Below, piece after piece: positions 8,029 through 16,560 of a stretch of DNA of 40,054 nt. The notes under the pieces are model-generated. The model worked only from the letters and a program-made list of their open reading frames with translations. It was not told where the DNA came from and did not search any database. Made by a program: the position numbers and the translations under genes. This stretch comes from DASYML01 sp036009045 (GTDB lineage Bacteria > Acidobacteriota > Blastocatellia > Pyrinomonadales > Pyrinomonadaceae), in the NCBI GenBank assembly GCA_036009045.1, contig DASYML010000065.1, forward strand, positions 1 to 40,054, given 5' to 3'. How positions within the stretch are numbered: position 1 is the stretch's first letter; each line of letters opens with the position of its first letter.

Positions 8029-10734
8029 ATGCTCAAACCACACGGTCACTCCGGGACATTCATGCGCCCGAACGTTCGCCTGCTCTTAGTCCCAATCATA
8101 ATCGCGGTCATCATCATCGTCGCGCTGGTCAATAGGTCGTTGCGGATTATCCAACCGGCTGAAGCCGTCTCCACCAACATCGTCATTAGCCAGGTCTATG
8201 GCGGCGGCGGCAACGGCGGCTCGACTTATAAAAACGATTTTATCGAACTCTTCAACCTGAGCAGTACGGCGGTTGATGTTTCCGGTTGGTCCGTGCAGTA
8301 CGCGAGTTCCGCCGGAAACTTTGGCGCTGGAACCGTGTCTGTCCCGCTACAGACTAACCTGTGCGCTTCGACCACGCCCGGAACCTGCGTCATTCAGCCG
8401 GGTCATTATTATCTGGTCCAGGAAGCTGCGGGTACGGGCGGCACGACCAATCTGCCGACGCCGGATGCGAGCGGCGGTATCGCCATGAGCGCGACGAACG
8501 GCAAGGTGCTGCTCAACAGCAGCACGACGGCGCTGACAGGCTCTTGTCCGAGCGGCGGCACGCTGGTTGATTTGGTTGGCTACGGGAGCGCGAATTGTTC
8601 TGAAGGCACGGCGGCCCCGGTTCTCACGAACACGACAGCCGATTTGAGAAACGGCAATGGCTGCATGGATACGGATAGCAACTCTGCGAACTTCGTGTCG
8701 GGTGCTCCGAATCCGCGCAACAGCGCTTCGCCCATCACGGATTGCGCCAACCCGACGCCGAGTCCCTCGCCTTCTCCGTCGCCTTCGCCCTCGCCCGGAG
8801 CTTGCGCTGTGCCCAGCCCCGTGCCGAATAGTTGCGGCGTCGAACGCTGGTCCGTCAAGACCGGGACGGACCCGGATGCTTCTTTAGTCAACATTAACTC
8901 GGCGACGCCGACTACCATCGCCACCTTGCGAAGCTTTCCTTCTCCGAATCCGACTCCGCCGCCCAACAACCGCGTCGCGCCTTATGAGACTACTCAATGG
9001 GTGATTAACGGGACCGCGACCGTCTTCAAACAGGAGGACGATTCGGACTATCACATAGTCGTGCAGGATGGGGCTGGCAACACGCTCATCTCTGAGATTC
9101 CGTATCCGGGAGCGTCGCCGCCTTGCGTCAGCGCAACGAGTCCTTTCTTCGCGGGGATTGATAAGGCGCGCTGCAAGTTCAACGCGAAGTTTACAGCCAC
9201 GAACGGTTTCCAGACGGCCAACGTGCCCGTCAGGATTACTGGCATCGGGTTCTTCGATTTCGCGCACATGCAGATGGGCGCTGCGCCCAACCAGATAGAA
9301 CTTCACCCGGTCACGGACATTGATTTCCCGACCACCGCAACAGCGCCGACGACGGCTGGCTCTAATGTCAGGATACTGGCGGGCGATGCCAACATAAATT
9401 TTCCGCAAGTGGATACAACAGGAACGACCACCGTCACGCCCGTTGATCCGAGTACGGTGGGCACAGCGCCCGCAGGCTATACCTTAACTGGTCCGGCTTA
9501 TGACATCACGACGAGTGCGACGTATACGGCCAGCGCAGGCTCGCCCATCAACATCTGTTTCAACGTGCCCTCCATCACGGACCAGAATTCTTTCAAGCAG
9601 TTGAAGGTCCTACACAGCGAGGGCGGTTCGCTGGTTGACCGCACTTCCGGTCAAGACTTCGCCGCCAAGCTGGTCTGCGCAAAGACGCCTTCGCTCTCTC
9701 CGTTCGTCGTTGCGCTTGGTCCGGGACCGACAGCCGCGCCCGGTTTCATCACCGGACGGGTCACGGATGCGGGCGGTGATCCCTTGGAAGGAGTGACAGT
9801 CACTCTGGACGGCTCGCGTGCGGCGCGCGCCATCACGGACAGCAACGGGTTGTATTCGTTTGCAGACGTGGAGGCCGGTGGCTTTTATACTCTCACGCCT
9901 GAGAGGGCCAACTACAGTTTCAGCCCCGCCACGCGCTCTTTCTCTCTCAACGGCTTGAGAGCGGACGCGCCCTTCACGGCTGCCGCGTCAGCCCCGACGG
10001 CCAATCCGCTGGACACGACGGAATTCTTCGTGCGTCAGCAGTACGTGGATTTCCTTGATCGTGAGGCGGACCAGGGCGGACTCGATTACTGGAGCGCGCA
10101 GATTAGAAATTGCAACGGAGACGAAGCGTGCATCAGGCAAAAGCGGGTAGATGTCTCCGCCGCTTTCGTTATTGAACAAGAATTTCAGGAGACGGGCTTC
10201 TTCGTCTACGGTCTGCACAAGGCCGCCTTCGGCACGCGACCGAGTTACAGCGAATTCAAGCTGGACCGGAGCCGCGTTGTTGGTGGACCAGTCATGGAAG
10301 TCAACAAGACGATGTTCGTCAACGAGTTTGTCGAGCGAGAGGATTTCAAGCGTGCTTATCCTTCGACGCTCTCAAACGAGCAGTTCGTCAACCGGCTCTT
10401 CGATCAGGCCGGACTCCTCATCAGTCCTTTGGAGCGCCAGTATTACATCAACGCCATGAGCAACGGCGCGGCACGCTCCGACGTATTGAGAGGAGTGGTC
10501 GAATCGGAGAGCTTCAAACAGAACGAACACAATCGCGCGTTCGTCCTCATGCAGTACTTCAGTTACTTGCGCCGCGAGCCTGAAGAAGCGGGCTACCTTT
10601 TCTGGCTCGATGTACTCAACAACAAAGTCCAGAACAACTACCGCGCGATGGTCTGCGCCTTCATCACCTCGGCGGAATATCAGGACAGGTTCAGCCCCAT
10701 CCGCACACACAACAACGGCGAGTGCGGTCAATAA
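8029..10734 (+). CDS. Secreted multidomain protein: lamin-tail, carboxypeptidase-regulatory-like and DUF4214 domains
   Basis: This 901-residue protein is predicted to be exported. A hydrophobic segment (LLLVPIIIAVIIIVALV, about residues 20-36) is followed by a lamin-tail-like domain starting VISQVYGGGG, with FIELFNLSSTAVDVSGWSVQ. A Pro-Ser linker (PSPSPSPSPS, about residue 245) follows, then a beta-rich region of unknown type. A carboxypeptidase-regulatory-like domain comes next (ITGRVTDAGGDPLEGVTVTL, near residue 580). The C-terminal quarter is DUF4214: FVRQQYVDFLDREADQGGLDYW and a second copy LMQYFSYLRREPEEAGYLFW. Similar architectures are frequent in Acidobacteriota. The role is probably surface adhesion or carbohydrate contact, but this is inference. 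An alternative start at ATG 8062 would give a shorter signal region. Confidence 0.85.
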   Translation: MLKPHGHSGTFMRPNVRLLLVPIIIAVIIIVALVNRSLRIIQPAEAVSTNIVISQVYGGGGNGGSTYKNDFIELFNLSSTAVDVSGWSVQYASSAGNFGAGTVSVPLQTNLCASTTPGTCVIQPGHYYLVQEAAGTGGTTNLPTPDASGGIAMSATNGKVLLNSSTTALTGSCPSGGTLVDLVGYGSANCSEGTAAPVLTNTTADLRNGNGCMDTDSNSANFVSGAPNPRNSASPITDCANPTPSPSPSPSPSPSPGACAVPSPVPNSCGVERWSVKTGTDPDASLVNINSATPTTIATLRSFPSPNPTPPPNNRVAPYETTQWVINGTATVFKQEDDSDYHIVVQDGAGNTLISEIPYPGASPPCVSATSPFFAGIDKARCKFNAKFTATNGFQTANVPVRITGIGFFDFAHMQMGAAPNQIELHPVTDIDFPTTATAPTTAGSNVRILAGDANINFPQVDTTGTTTVTPVDPSTVGTAPAGYTLTGPAYDITTSATYTASAGSPINICFNVPSITDQNSFKQLKVLHSEGGSLVDRTSGQDFAAKLVCAKTPSLSPFVVALGPGPTAAPGFITGRVTDAGGDPLEGVTVTLDGSRAARAITDSNGLYSFADVEAGGFYTLTPERANYSFSPATRSFSLNGLRADAPFTAAASAPTANPLDTTEFFVRQQYVDFLDREADQGGLDYWSAQIRNCNGDEACIRQKRVDVSAAFVIEQEFQETGFFVYGLHKAAFGTRPSYSEFKLDRSRVVGGPVMEVNKTMFVNEFVEREDFKRAYPSTLSNEQFVNRLFDQAGLLISPLERQYYINAMSNGAARSDVLRGVVESESFKQNEHNRAFVLMQYFSYLRREPEEAGYLFWLDVLNNKVQNNYRAMVCAFITSAEYQDRFSPIRTHNNGECGQ

Positions 10735-10772
10735 GCAAACTCGCCCACGGGCCTGAACTGAAAGAAAGAAAC

Positions 10773-10811
10773 ATGGCGCGCTGGACCATTCAGCGCGCCA
10801 TCTTCTTTTAT
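10773..10811 (+). terminator. Terminator after the lamin-tail/DUF4214 gene
   Basis: A perfect 11-bp stem (ATGGCGCGCTG with CAGCGCGCCAT, loop GACCATT) is followed by CTTCTTTTA. A TGGACCA motif overlaps the loop. Confidence 0.8.
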
Positions 10812-10851
10812 TGCTGTATGTAAATGACAGTAACTCATGTCAGTAACTCAT

Positions 10852-10924
10852 GTCAGTACCGCCTGCTTAAGCCGGGCGGGTGCAGTGCGTTGAGACCCGC
10901 CCGGCTTAAGCAGGCGGTACTGAC
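10852..10924. repeat. Palindromic repeat family D, copy D1
   Basis: The left arm GTCAGTACCGCCTGCTTAAG continues to CCGGGCGGGT and is mirrored by ACCCGCCCGG...CAGGCGGTACTGAC, giving about 30 bp of near-perfect stem with a short loop. The left side is preceded by two extra direct copies of CAGTAACTCATGT. Other copies are at 35585 and 38125. Confidence 0.9.
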
Positions 10925-11000
10925 TACCAGACTCTCTCACCTTCATCCAATTCTGTCCGAGTACTTATAAAAGTTTCTGTGTTCTCAGGCATTCGTCATC

Positions 11001-11006
11001 TATAAT
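11001..11006 (+). promoter_or_regulatory. Possible -10 element of the TIR-NB-ARC gene
   Basis: A perfect TATAAT stands 60 bases before the coding start. No good -35 hexamer is found 16-18 bases upstream (TGTGTT at 10978), so the promoter is either weak or activator-dependent. Confidence 0.35.
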
Positions 11007-11065
11007 CACCATGAGCATGAACAGGCACGCTTTGGTCATCATCAAATGCCGGGGAGCCTCACTGC

Positions 11066-13456
11066 ATGACGAACACGATTGATTACGAATACGACGCCTT
11101 CATCAGCTACAACCGGGCTGACGAAGCCTGGGCCAGGCATCTCGCGACGCTGCTTGAACGGGAGCACTGGCAGGGCAGAAGGCTCAAAGTTTTTTTCGCG
11201 CCGTGGGACATCAAACCCGGCGAGTCAATTCCTGAGCGTCTCGAACATGCTTTGCCGCGCAGCCGCAAAGTCTGTCTCATCATGTCGCCCGAATCGGCTG
11301 AGTCGGAATGGGTCAGGGTCGAAAGGTACGTCGCACTCCACATTGACATCACGGAGCAAGAGACACGCCTGATACCTCTGTATCTGCGCGCCAGTAAGAT
11401 TCCCGCCTTCTTGCAATACATCAACCGCATTGATTTTCAGGACGGCTCCAGATTCGCGGACAATTATCGCGTCCTGCTGGCGACCATCAAAGATGAGCCT
11501 TTACCTCGCGGCGAGCAGGACTCTTCCTCAAGCGTAGTCTCTGTGCCGGTAAACATCCCGCGCCCTCCCGTCGTCGGCTTCGTCGCGCGCAGGGACACAG
11601 AAGGGCGCGACATCCTTGAGCGTCTGAAGGAAGAACTCGCGCCGGGGAAGAATCAACTGGTCGTGCTCAGTGGACCGGGCGGCGTGGGCAAGACGACGCT
11701 CGCGGCGGAGACGGCACGCGCCCTGCTGGCGGAGTTCGCCAATCGCATCGTATGGATTAGCGCGAGCGGGCGTGAGGTCTTCGCTCTCCCGACCTTATTC
11801 GATGAGATCGTGACGCAGTTGGGCCGCGCGGACCTGCGCCCGCTCGCTCCCGCGCAGAAAGAGGAACAGGTGCGTGCGCTGGTTGCCGCTCCGGCGACGC
11901 TGGTCGTGCTCGACAACTTCGAGACGATTAAGCCCGCAGAACAGACTCGCTGCGTCGAATTCCTCTACCAACGCGCCAACTGTCCCGCGCTCATCACGAC
12001 CCGGCAAAGAGTTAATCCAGCGCGTAATATTCCGATTGCCGTGATGACGCCCGAAGAGGCTGACGATTTCTTGCGACGCTTGATAGAGCAGGCCAACGAC
12101 CCCAACGCTTTCGCGGGACTCGACCATGACCGCATCATGCAGGCGTCCGAACGTAACCCGCTGGTCCTGCAATGGGTGGTGGCGCAGATTGACTTGGCGC
12201 AAGAGGCCGAGACGGTCTTGAACGAACTATCGCACGGCACGGGTGATGCTGCTCAACGCGTCTTTAACCGCTCCTTTGAATTGGAGCAGGTCGGAGAGGA
12301 CGGACGCGCCGCGTTGCTCGCGCTCTCGCTCTTCGTGCCGGATGCCTCGCGTGCAGCGTTGGCAGAGGTCGCAGGCTTTGGCGACGACATAGGACGCCTC
12401 AACGAAGCGGTCAAGAATCTCGCCGCTCTCTGGTTAGCCAAGGCTGTGCCGGGAGGCCGCCTGACCATCCAGGGTCTAACACGCGAACTGACCAGGGCGC
12501 ACCTGTCCAGAGACAACCGCGCCGCCGATTTCGGCCAGCGATTCGTCGCGTACTTTGTGCATTACGCTCTAGCCCACTCGCAGCCGACGCCCGAAGATTA
12601 TGCAGCGATGGAAGCGGAGCGGGATAACTTGCTGGGCGCGATGGATGTGGCGTTTAGTTTAAAAGATTGGAACAGCGTGCATGTCATTGCCTATTTATTG
12701 GCTGGACCCGCCAGCGGGATGCTTAGCGTGCATGGCTACTGGGATGAAGCCATACATCGAAACAAGCAGGCTCTCAACGCGGCGCGCAACTCGGCGGTTG
12801 AAAGAGAGATTGCAGCTTTTACGCACAATGTAGCAGCGATGTATCAAGAGCGAGGAGAGGTGGAAGAGGCGCGCAAACTGTACGATGAGAGTCTGGCGAT
12901 TTCAAAGAAACTCGGCAATCAGATCCTCATCGCCAGCACTTTGCATCAGCTAGGAAAGCTTGCACAAGAACAAGGAAAATTAGAAGAGGCAAGAAAGGTG
13001 TATGATGAGAGCCTGCAGATTTCAAAGAAACTCGGCAATCAGAACATCATCGCCAACACTTTGCATCACTTGGCAGCAATTTCGCAAGCTGAAGGAAAGT
13101 TAGAAGAGGCAAGAAAGGTGTACGATGAGAGTCTGGCGATTTCAAAGAAACTCGGCAATCAGAGCCTCATCGCTAGCACTTTGCATGAACTAGGGCGGCT
13201 TGCACAAGCTAAAGGAAAATTAGAAGAGGCACGCAAGCTGTACGATGAGAGCCTGGAGATTTCAAAGAAACTCGGCAATCAGAGCGGCATAGCTCTTACT
13301 TTATGGGCATTAGGAACACTGGCAGAGCGAGAAGACAATAATACTGAAGCTGCACGTTTGTATCATGAAGCCTTGAGCATCTTTGAGAGACTTGGCTCGC
13401 CTCATGCGGAAGTTATGCGGGGAATATTAAAGAGGTTGGAGAGTGAATCTGAGTGA
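11066..13456 (+). CDS. TIR-NB-ARC-TPR protein (STAND NTPase, likely immune or signalling sensor)
   Basis: This 796-residue protein has three parts. A TIR domain occupies about residues 8-145 (DAFISYNRADEAWARHL start; E86 in W82-x3-E86 matches the catalytic glutamate position of NAD-cleaving TIRs). An NB-ARC/STAND ATPase follows at about 170-520, with Walker A GPGGVGKTT near 203 and Walker B LVVLDNFE near 280. A C-terminal TPR sensor region occupies about 580-790. In bacterial STAND proteins, ligand binding to the repeats drives assembly and activates the effector; with a TIR effector, NAD+ depletion is the expected output. That function is inferred from architecture. The start is ATG with GGGGAG 9 bases upstream. 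Four 40-residue TPR units are nearly identical, and their DNA is less GC-rich than the rest of the gene. The gene stands alone between repeat D1 and a pseudogene, so it may be acquired DNA. Confidence 0.88.
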   Translation: MTNTIDYEYDAFISYNRADEAWARHLATLLEREHWQGRRLKVFFAPWDIKPGESIPERLEHALPRSRKVCLIMSPESAESEWVRVERYVALHIDITEQETRLIPLYLRASKIPAFLQYINRIDFQDGSRFADNYRVLLATIKDEPLPRGEQDSSSSVVSVPVNIPRPPVVGFVARRDTEGRDILERLKEELAPGKNQLVVLSGPGGVGKTTLAAETARALLAEFANRIVWISASGREVFALPTLFDEIVTQLGRADLRPLAPAQKEEQVRALVAAPATLVVLDNFETIKPAEQTRCVEFLYQRANCPALITTRQRVNPARNIPIAVMTPEEADDFLRRLIEQANDPNAFAGLDHDRIMQASERNPLVLQWVVAQIDLAQEAETVLNELSHGTGDAAQRVFNRSFELEQVGEDGRAALLALSLFVPDASRAALAEVAGFGDDIGRLNEAVKNLAALWLAKAVPGGRLTIQGLTRELTRAHLSRDNRAADFGQRFVAYFVHYALAHSQPTPEDYAAMEAERDNLLGAMDVAFSLKDWNSVHVIAYLLAGPASGMLSVHGYWDEAIHRNKQALNAARNSAVEREIAAFTHNVAAMYQERGEVEEARKLYDESLAISKKLGNQILIASTLHQLGKLAQEQGKLEEARKVYDESLQISKKLGNQNIIANTLHHLAAISQAEGKLEEARKVYDESLAISKKLGNQSLIASTLHELGRLAQAKGKLEEARKLYDESLEISKKLGNQSGIALTLWALGTLAEREDNNTEAARLYHEALSIFERLGSPHAEVMRGILKRLESESE
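12866..13348 (+). repeat. Tandem 120-bp repeats coding for TPR units
   Basis: Four in-frame units begin at 12866, 12986, 13106 and 13226 with an exact 120-base period, the last slightly longer. The block GATTTCAAAGAAACTCGGCA and its continuation AATCAG are identical in all four. Differences cluster in the part coding for the second helix of each unit. This points to recent duplication or ongoing gene conversion. Confidence 0.92.
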
Positions 13457-13836
13457 AGCGGCTTTGTAGATTCAGATGCTGGGATGCGAGAACATGACGC
13501 TCCTAAGAAGCTTAGAATTTCACTTACTCTTATCAAGAACCGACGTTAACTGCTCATCTAGAATAGACACGCTTTCATCCTTCACCCTTCACCCTTCCTC
13601 TCGTTGGCCTGAAACTTGCCGGGGCATCCGAATGGCATCTCACTTGGAATCGCCATTGGTCTTGAAAGACGGCCTTTTGGCGTAGGCCCGGCAGGTGGTT
13701 TTGATGTCGAACCCGCGCGGAAATTTTTTTGACCGGTCAATCCAATCAGATTGAGTAGCTTTAGCTGAGACGCTTTCTCCCACTCTGAAAGCTGGTCGCT
13801 TTAACTGACAACCCCCAACCAGAAGCGCACCTCAAC
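13457..13836. other. Intergenic stretch after the TIR gene
   Basis: No gene is supported in these 380 bases; the 69-residue open frame at 13476-13685 has no protein-like features. A fragment of repeat family C (TTTCATCCTTCACCCTTCAC) lies near 13573. The perfect 12-bp palindrome TTGACCGGTCAA sits at 13729-13740, about 100 bases before the pseudogene, and may be an operator. Confidence 0.5.
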
Positions 13837-15227
13837 ATGAACCCTCGTACTCAAAGGATACCTCTCTGTCTGCTCTTCACACTCATGTCCCTCATCTTCC
13901 TGACCGCGTGGAGCGGCATCGGGAGCGCCGCCAGGACTAACACTTCTCGTCTCGACTCTGACAAAAACCAGCACTCGTCGGACGGACCCGCAGCCTCTCC
14001 CAAGAGCGCACAGGCGAGCGCGGCCCGCGACGCATACGGAAAGCTGCCCTTGCAGTTTGAAGAGAATCGCGGGCAGACGGACGGGCGCGTGCGCTTTCTC
14101 TCGCGCGGCCCCGGCTACAATCTTTTTCTCACGGAGACGGAGGCCGTCATCGCTCTGCACAAGACGAACGCCTCAGATGTGCTGCGACTCAAACTCTCCG
14201 GCGCGAACGCGCGGACGCAGCTTCGCGGGCAGGACCAACTCGCGGGCCATGCCAACTATCTCATAGGCAACCAGCGCGCGAACTGGCGCACGAATATCAA
14301 GACCTATGGAGCGGTCGAGGACACGAATGTTTACGGACGGGATTGACCTCGTCTATCACGGCAACCAGCAGCAGCTTGAGTATGACTTTCACCTCGCGGC
14401 GGGAGCGGACCCCGCATCCATCCGGCTCAACCTAGAGGGCGCGCAATCCTTACGCCTCGACGCGGAAGGAAATCTCCTGCTTGAGACTAAAGGCGGCGAG
14501 TTGCGCCAGCACAGGCCCACGGCGCTGGCATGAGCGGCGTCGCAGTGACCCTCTCAGGCGGTCAGTCGCTGACGATGACGACGGACACGAGCGGCAATTA
14601 CGTTTTCAACGCAGTGGTCTCGCTCAACAATTACACCGTCACGCCGTCCAAAACGGGCTTCGGCTTGACGCCCGCCAACGCGCAGTTCACGAGCCTCCTG
14701 AGCAATCAGGCGGGCGTCAATTTCACCGCACGGGCAAGCCTCACGACGCTCAATCCGAGCGCGGATGTTTACGTCTTTGACGGCAACACCAACACCAACT
14801 TCGGCACCAACGCACAACTCATCACGCGCCTCAAATCCGGCGGCAACTACCAGACTTACCTCAAGTTCGATCTCAGCAATTTCTGCGGCGCGACGAAAGT
14901 CCTGCTGCGCGGCTACGGTCGTCTCAGCGATAACAAGGCGGCCAGCGTGCCTCTCAACGTCTACCAGGTCTCCGTCACCAACTGGGCCGAGACCGCGCGG
15001 ACCTGGACCAATAAACCCGCAGATACAGGAGTCGTCCTCCAAAGCGTCCCTGTCGTTGGCACGACCGCCAAGTGGTACGACCTAGACATCACCACTTACG
15101 TTAAGTCCGAACTCAGCGCGTCGTCAGCTTCGCCCTCAAGAACAGCACCGCGACGAACACCACGCAAATTCTCTTCGACTCGCGCGAGGCCGCCAACAAA
15201 GCCCAACTCGTCGTCACCGCACCCTAG
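13837..15227 (+). pseudogene. Broken SBBP-type/DNRLRE secreted protein
   Basis: Three adjacent open pieces in different frames add up to one decayed gene. Piece 1 (from ATG 13837) has a signal peptide and the N-terminal domain of SBBP-repeat proteins (LPLQFEENRGQTDGRVRFLS, HANYLIGNQRANWRTNIKTY). It loses frame near 14335, where one extra base precedes GACGGGATTGAC. Piece 2 carries on in the next frame (GIDLVYHGNQQQLEYDF to GGELRQHRP) until a stop at 14533. Piece 3 (from about 14530) jumps to a carboxypeptidase-regulatory-like domain (VAVTLSGG, TDTSGNYVF) and a DNRLRE domain (ADVYVFDGN, YLKFDLS, YDLDITTYVKSEL). It shifts frame again near 15119 and ends as VSFALKNSTATNTTQILFDS to a TAG at 15225. 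The usual several-hundred-residue middle is missing, so a large deletion also happened. Most likely not functional. Confidence 0.85.
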
Positions 15228-15230
15228 AAG

Positions 15231-15332
15231 AGCAAGTCGGAAAGATGAAGGCGGAAGGATGAAAGCAGAGCTCATCGTCTTGCATAGCCGCTCTCTCATC
15301 CTTCCGCCTTCCTGCTTCCGACTTGCTTTTCG
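15231..15332. repeat. Palindromic repeat family C, copy C1
   Basis: The left arm (GCAAGTCGGAAAGATGAAGG, then CGGAAGGATGAAAGCAGAGC) is mirrored by CTCATCCTTCCGCCTTCCTGC and TTCCGACTTGC. It begins a few bases after the pseudogene stop. Other copies are at 26514 and 27764. Confidence 0.85.
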
Positions 15333-15407
15333 CATTTGCTAATTCGCGTGTATCTGAGAGAGAATCTTTCTTTCAGCAGCACGGAGTATGGCGAGGGGGA
15401 ATGGTGC

Positions 15408-15986
15408 TTGAGCGTGAGCGAGGTTGGGAAGCCGCAGCCGACCGATATTGAGTTGGCCCAAAAATCCGCCGCTGGCGACATCGCGGCGTTCGAGGATTTA
15501 TACAAGCGCCACTTCCGCCGCGTCTATGCGCTCTGCCTGCGCATGACCAGCAACCCGGAGGAAGCCGAAGACCTCACTCAGGAAGTTTTCACGCATCTCT
15601 TCAAGACCGTGGGCAGCTTTCGCGGCGAGTCCGCCTTTACCACCTGGCTCCATCGCCTGACCGTCAATCAGGTCCTGATGCACTTTCGCCGTCGCAAGAG
15701 CCGCCCGGAATTCACCACCGACGACGGCGAAACTCCCATCCAGATCGTCAAGGGAACGGAAAACCAGAATCGTATGCCCGTGGTGGACAGGATTATTCTG
15801 GAGAACGCCATCAGCAAACTGCCGCCCGGCTATCGCAGCGTCTTTGTCCTTCACGATGTCGAAGGGCACGAGCACGGCGAGATTGCGGAGATACTGGGAA
15901 TCTCCGAGGGGACTTCCAAATCACAACTGCACAAGGCACGCCTGAAATTAAGGGACCTCATCAGGCAACAGGCAGCCCTCAACTAG
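15408..15986 (+). CDS. ECF-type RNA polymerase sigma factor
   Basis: This 192-residue (TTG start) sigma-70 family protein has region 2 at about residues 28-95 (FEDLYKRHFRRVYALCLRM, EEAEDLTQEVFTHLF, FTTWLHRLTVNQVLMHFRRR) and region 4 at about 130-185 (LPPGYRSVFVLHDVEGHEHG, EIAEILGISEGTSKSQLHKA). No region 3 separates them, as is usual for ECF (group 4) sigmas. The start is set by AGGGGGA at 15394-15400, 7 bases before TTG 15408; GTG 15414 is also possible. An upstream extension in the same frame is probably not translated. The next gene codes for a zinc-finger protein likely to be its anti-sigma factor. The target promoters are not visible. Confidence 0.92.
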   Translation: MSVSEVGKPQPTDIELAQKSAAGDIAAFEDLYKRHFRRVYALCLRMTSNPEEAEDLTQEVFTHLFKTVGSFRGESAFTTWLHRLTVNQVLMHFRRRKSRPEFTTDDGETPIQIVKGTENQNRMPVVDRIILENAISKLPPGYRSVFVLHDVEGHEHGEIAEILGISEGTSKSQLHKARLKLRDLIRQQAALN

Positions 15987-16042
15987 CAACCAAAGATGCG
16001 TATGAGATTTGTCACGGAAATATCATTGAAAAGGGATTAGGG

Positions 16043-16294
16043 ATGACCGAATTAGAATGTGCAAAAAGTCTCGCCATGCTCAGCGAGTTTCATGATGGCG
16101 CGCTCGACGAAGAGAGACGGGCGTTTGTGAGAGCGCATCTCGCGCTGTGTCCTCCCTGCGAGGGTGTCTTTAAGGATTTAGATACCATCGTCGCCGCCGC
16201 GCTCGTGCTTCGTGAAGAACGGGAAATAACCTTCCCGGACGAAAATCTTCTCTGGCAACGGATGGCTCTCAAGTCTGACCAAACCATCCACTAA
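16043..16294 (+). CDS. Small zinc-finger (zf-HC2-like) putative anti-sigma factor
   Basis: This 83-residue protein begins with the ZAS pattern: C6, then H18 in FHDGALDEE, then HLALCPPC (H-x3-C-x2-C). In this fold the metal holds the helix that grips the sigma factor. There is no membrane segment, unlike most anti-ECF factors, so it should act in the cytoplasm, perhaps sensing redox state through the zinc thiols. It follows the sigma gene after 56 bases and is closed by a terminator, so the two form one operon. Confidence 0.75.
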   Translation: MTELECAKSLAMLSEFHDGALDEERRAFVRAHLALCPPCEGVFKDLDTIVAAALVLREEREITFPDENLLWQRMALKSDQTIH

Positions 16295-16327
16295 AGAGCA
16301 GGCCCGAATCCAAAATTTCCGCGCTCC

Positions 16328-16390
16328 AAAGCCCCGGAGCGGCGGCCATCTTTCATCAAGATTAAGTCGCCGCTTCGGGGCTTTCGTTTA
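16328..16390 (+). terminator. Terminator of the sigma/anti-sigma operon
   Basis: AAAGCCCCGGAGCGGCGG pairs with TCGCCGCTTCGGGGCTTT (one mismatch or wobble, loop about 20 bases) and is followed by CGTTTA. It lies about 35 bases after the anti-sigma stop. Confidence 0.75.
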
Positions 16391-16400
16391 CTCAAGGCTG

Positions 16401-16419
16401 TCTCTCTCTCTCTCTCTCT
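16401..16419. repeat. (TC)n microsatellite
   Basis: There is an uninterrupted run of about nine TC units in the gap between the sigma operon and the glycine-zipper gene. Such runs can change length by slippage; no gene reads through it. Confidence 0.9.
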
Positions 16420-16441
16420 GCTCATCAGGAACTCGAACATA

Positions 16442-16487
16442 AATAGAGGCTCGGATGAGCTCTCCCCTTCTCATCCGAGCCTCTATT
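16442..16487. terminator. Perfect 18-bp hairpin, possibly terminating the glycine-zipper gene
   Basis: AATAGAGGCTCGGATGAG pairs perfectly with CTCATCCGAGCCTCTATT around a 10-base loop. It lies about 75 bases beyond the stop of the minus-strand gene at 16561. The run after it on the minus strand (TTATG) is not a strong U-tract, so termination is uncertain. Confidence 0.5.
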
Positions 16488-16560
16488 GACGGTCGCTCAC
16501 TTACGTTTTAGCAGGGGCGACCGATCTTGTTTTCATCAACGCTCTTGAGGTTAAAAACCC

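Noticed and set aside
13476..13685. 69-residue frame after the TIR gene
   Set aside because: It has no ribosome-binding site, contains part of repeat C and has no protein-like pattern.
10735..15335. Insertion sequence or integrated element carrying the TIR gene
   Set aside because: No transposase, integrase or terminal repeats with target duplications were seen. Only dispersed palindromes flank the region, so I call it accessory-looking, not a defined mobile element.
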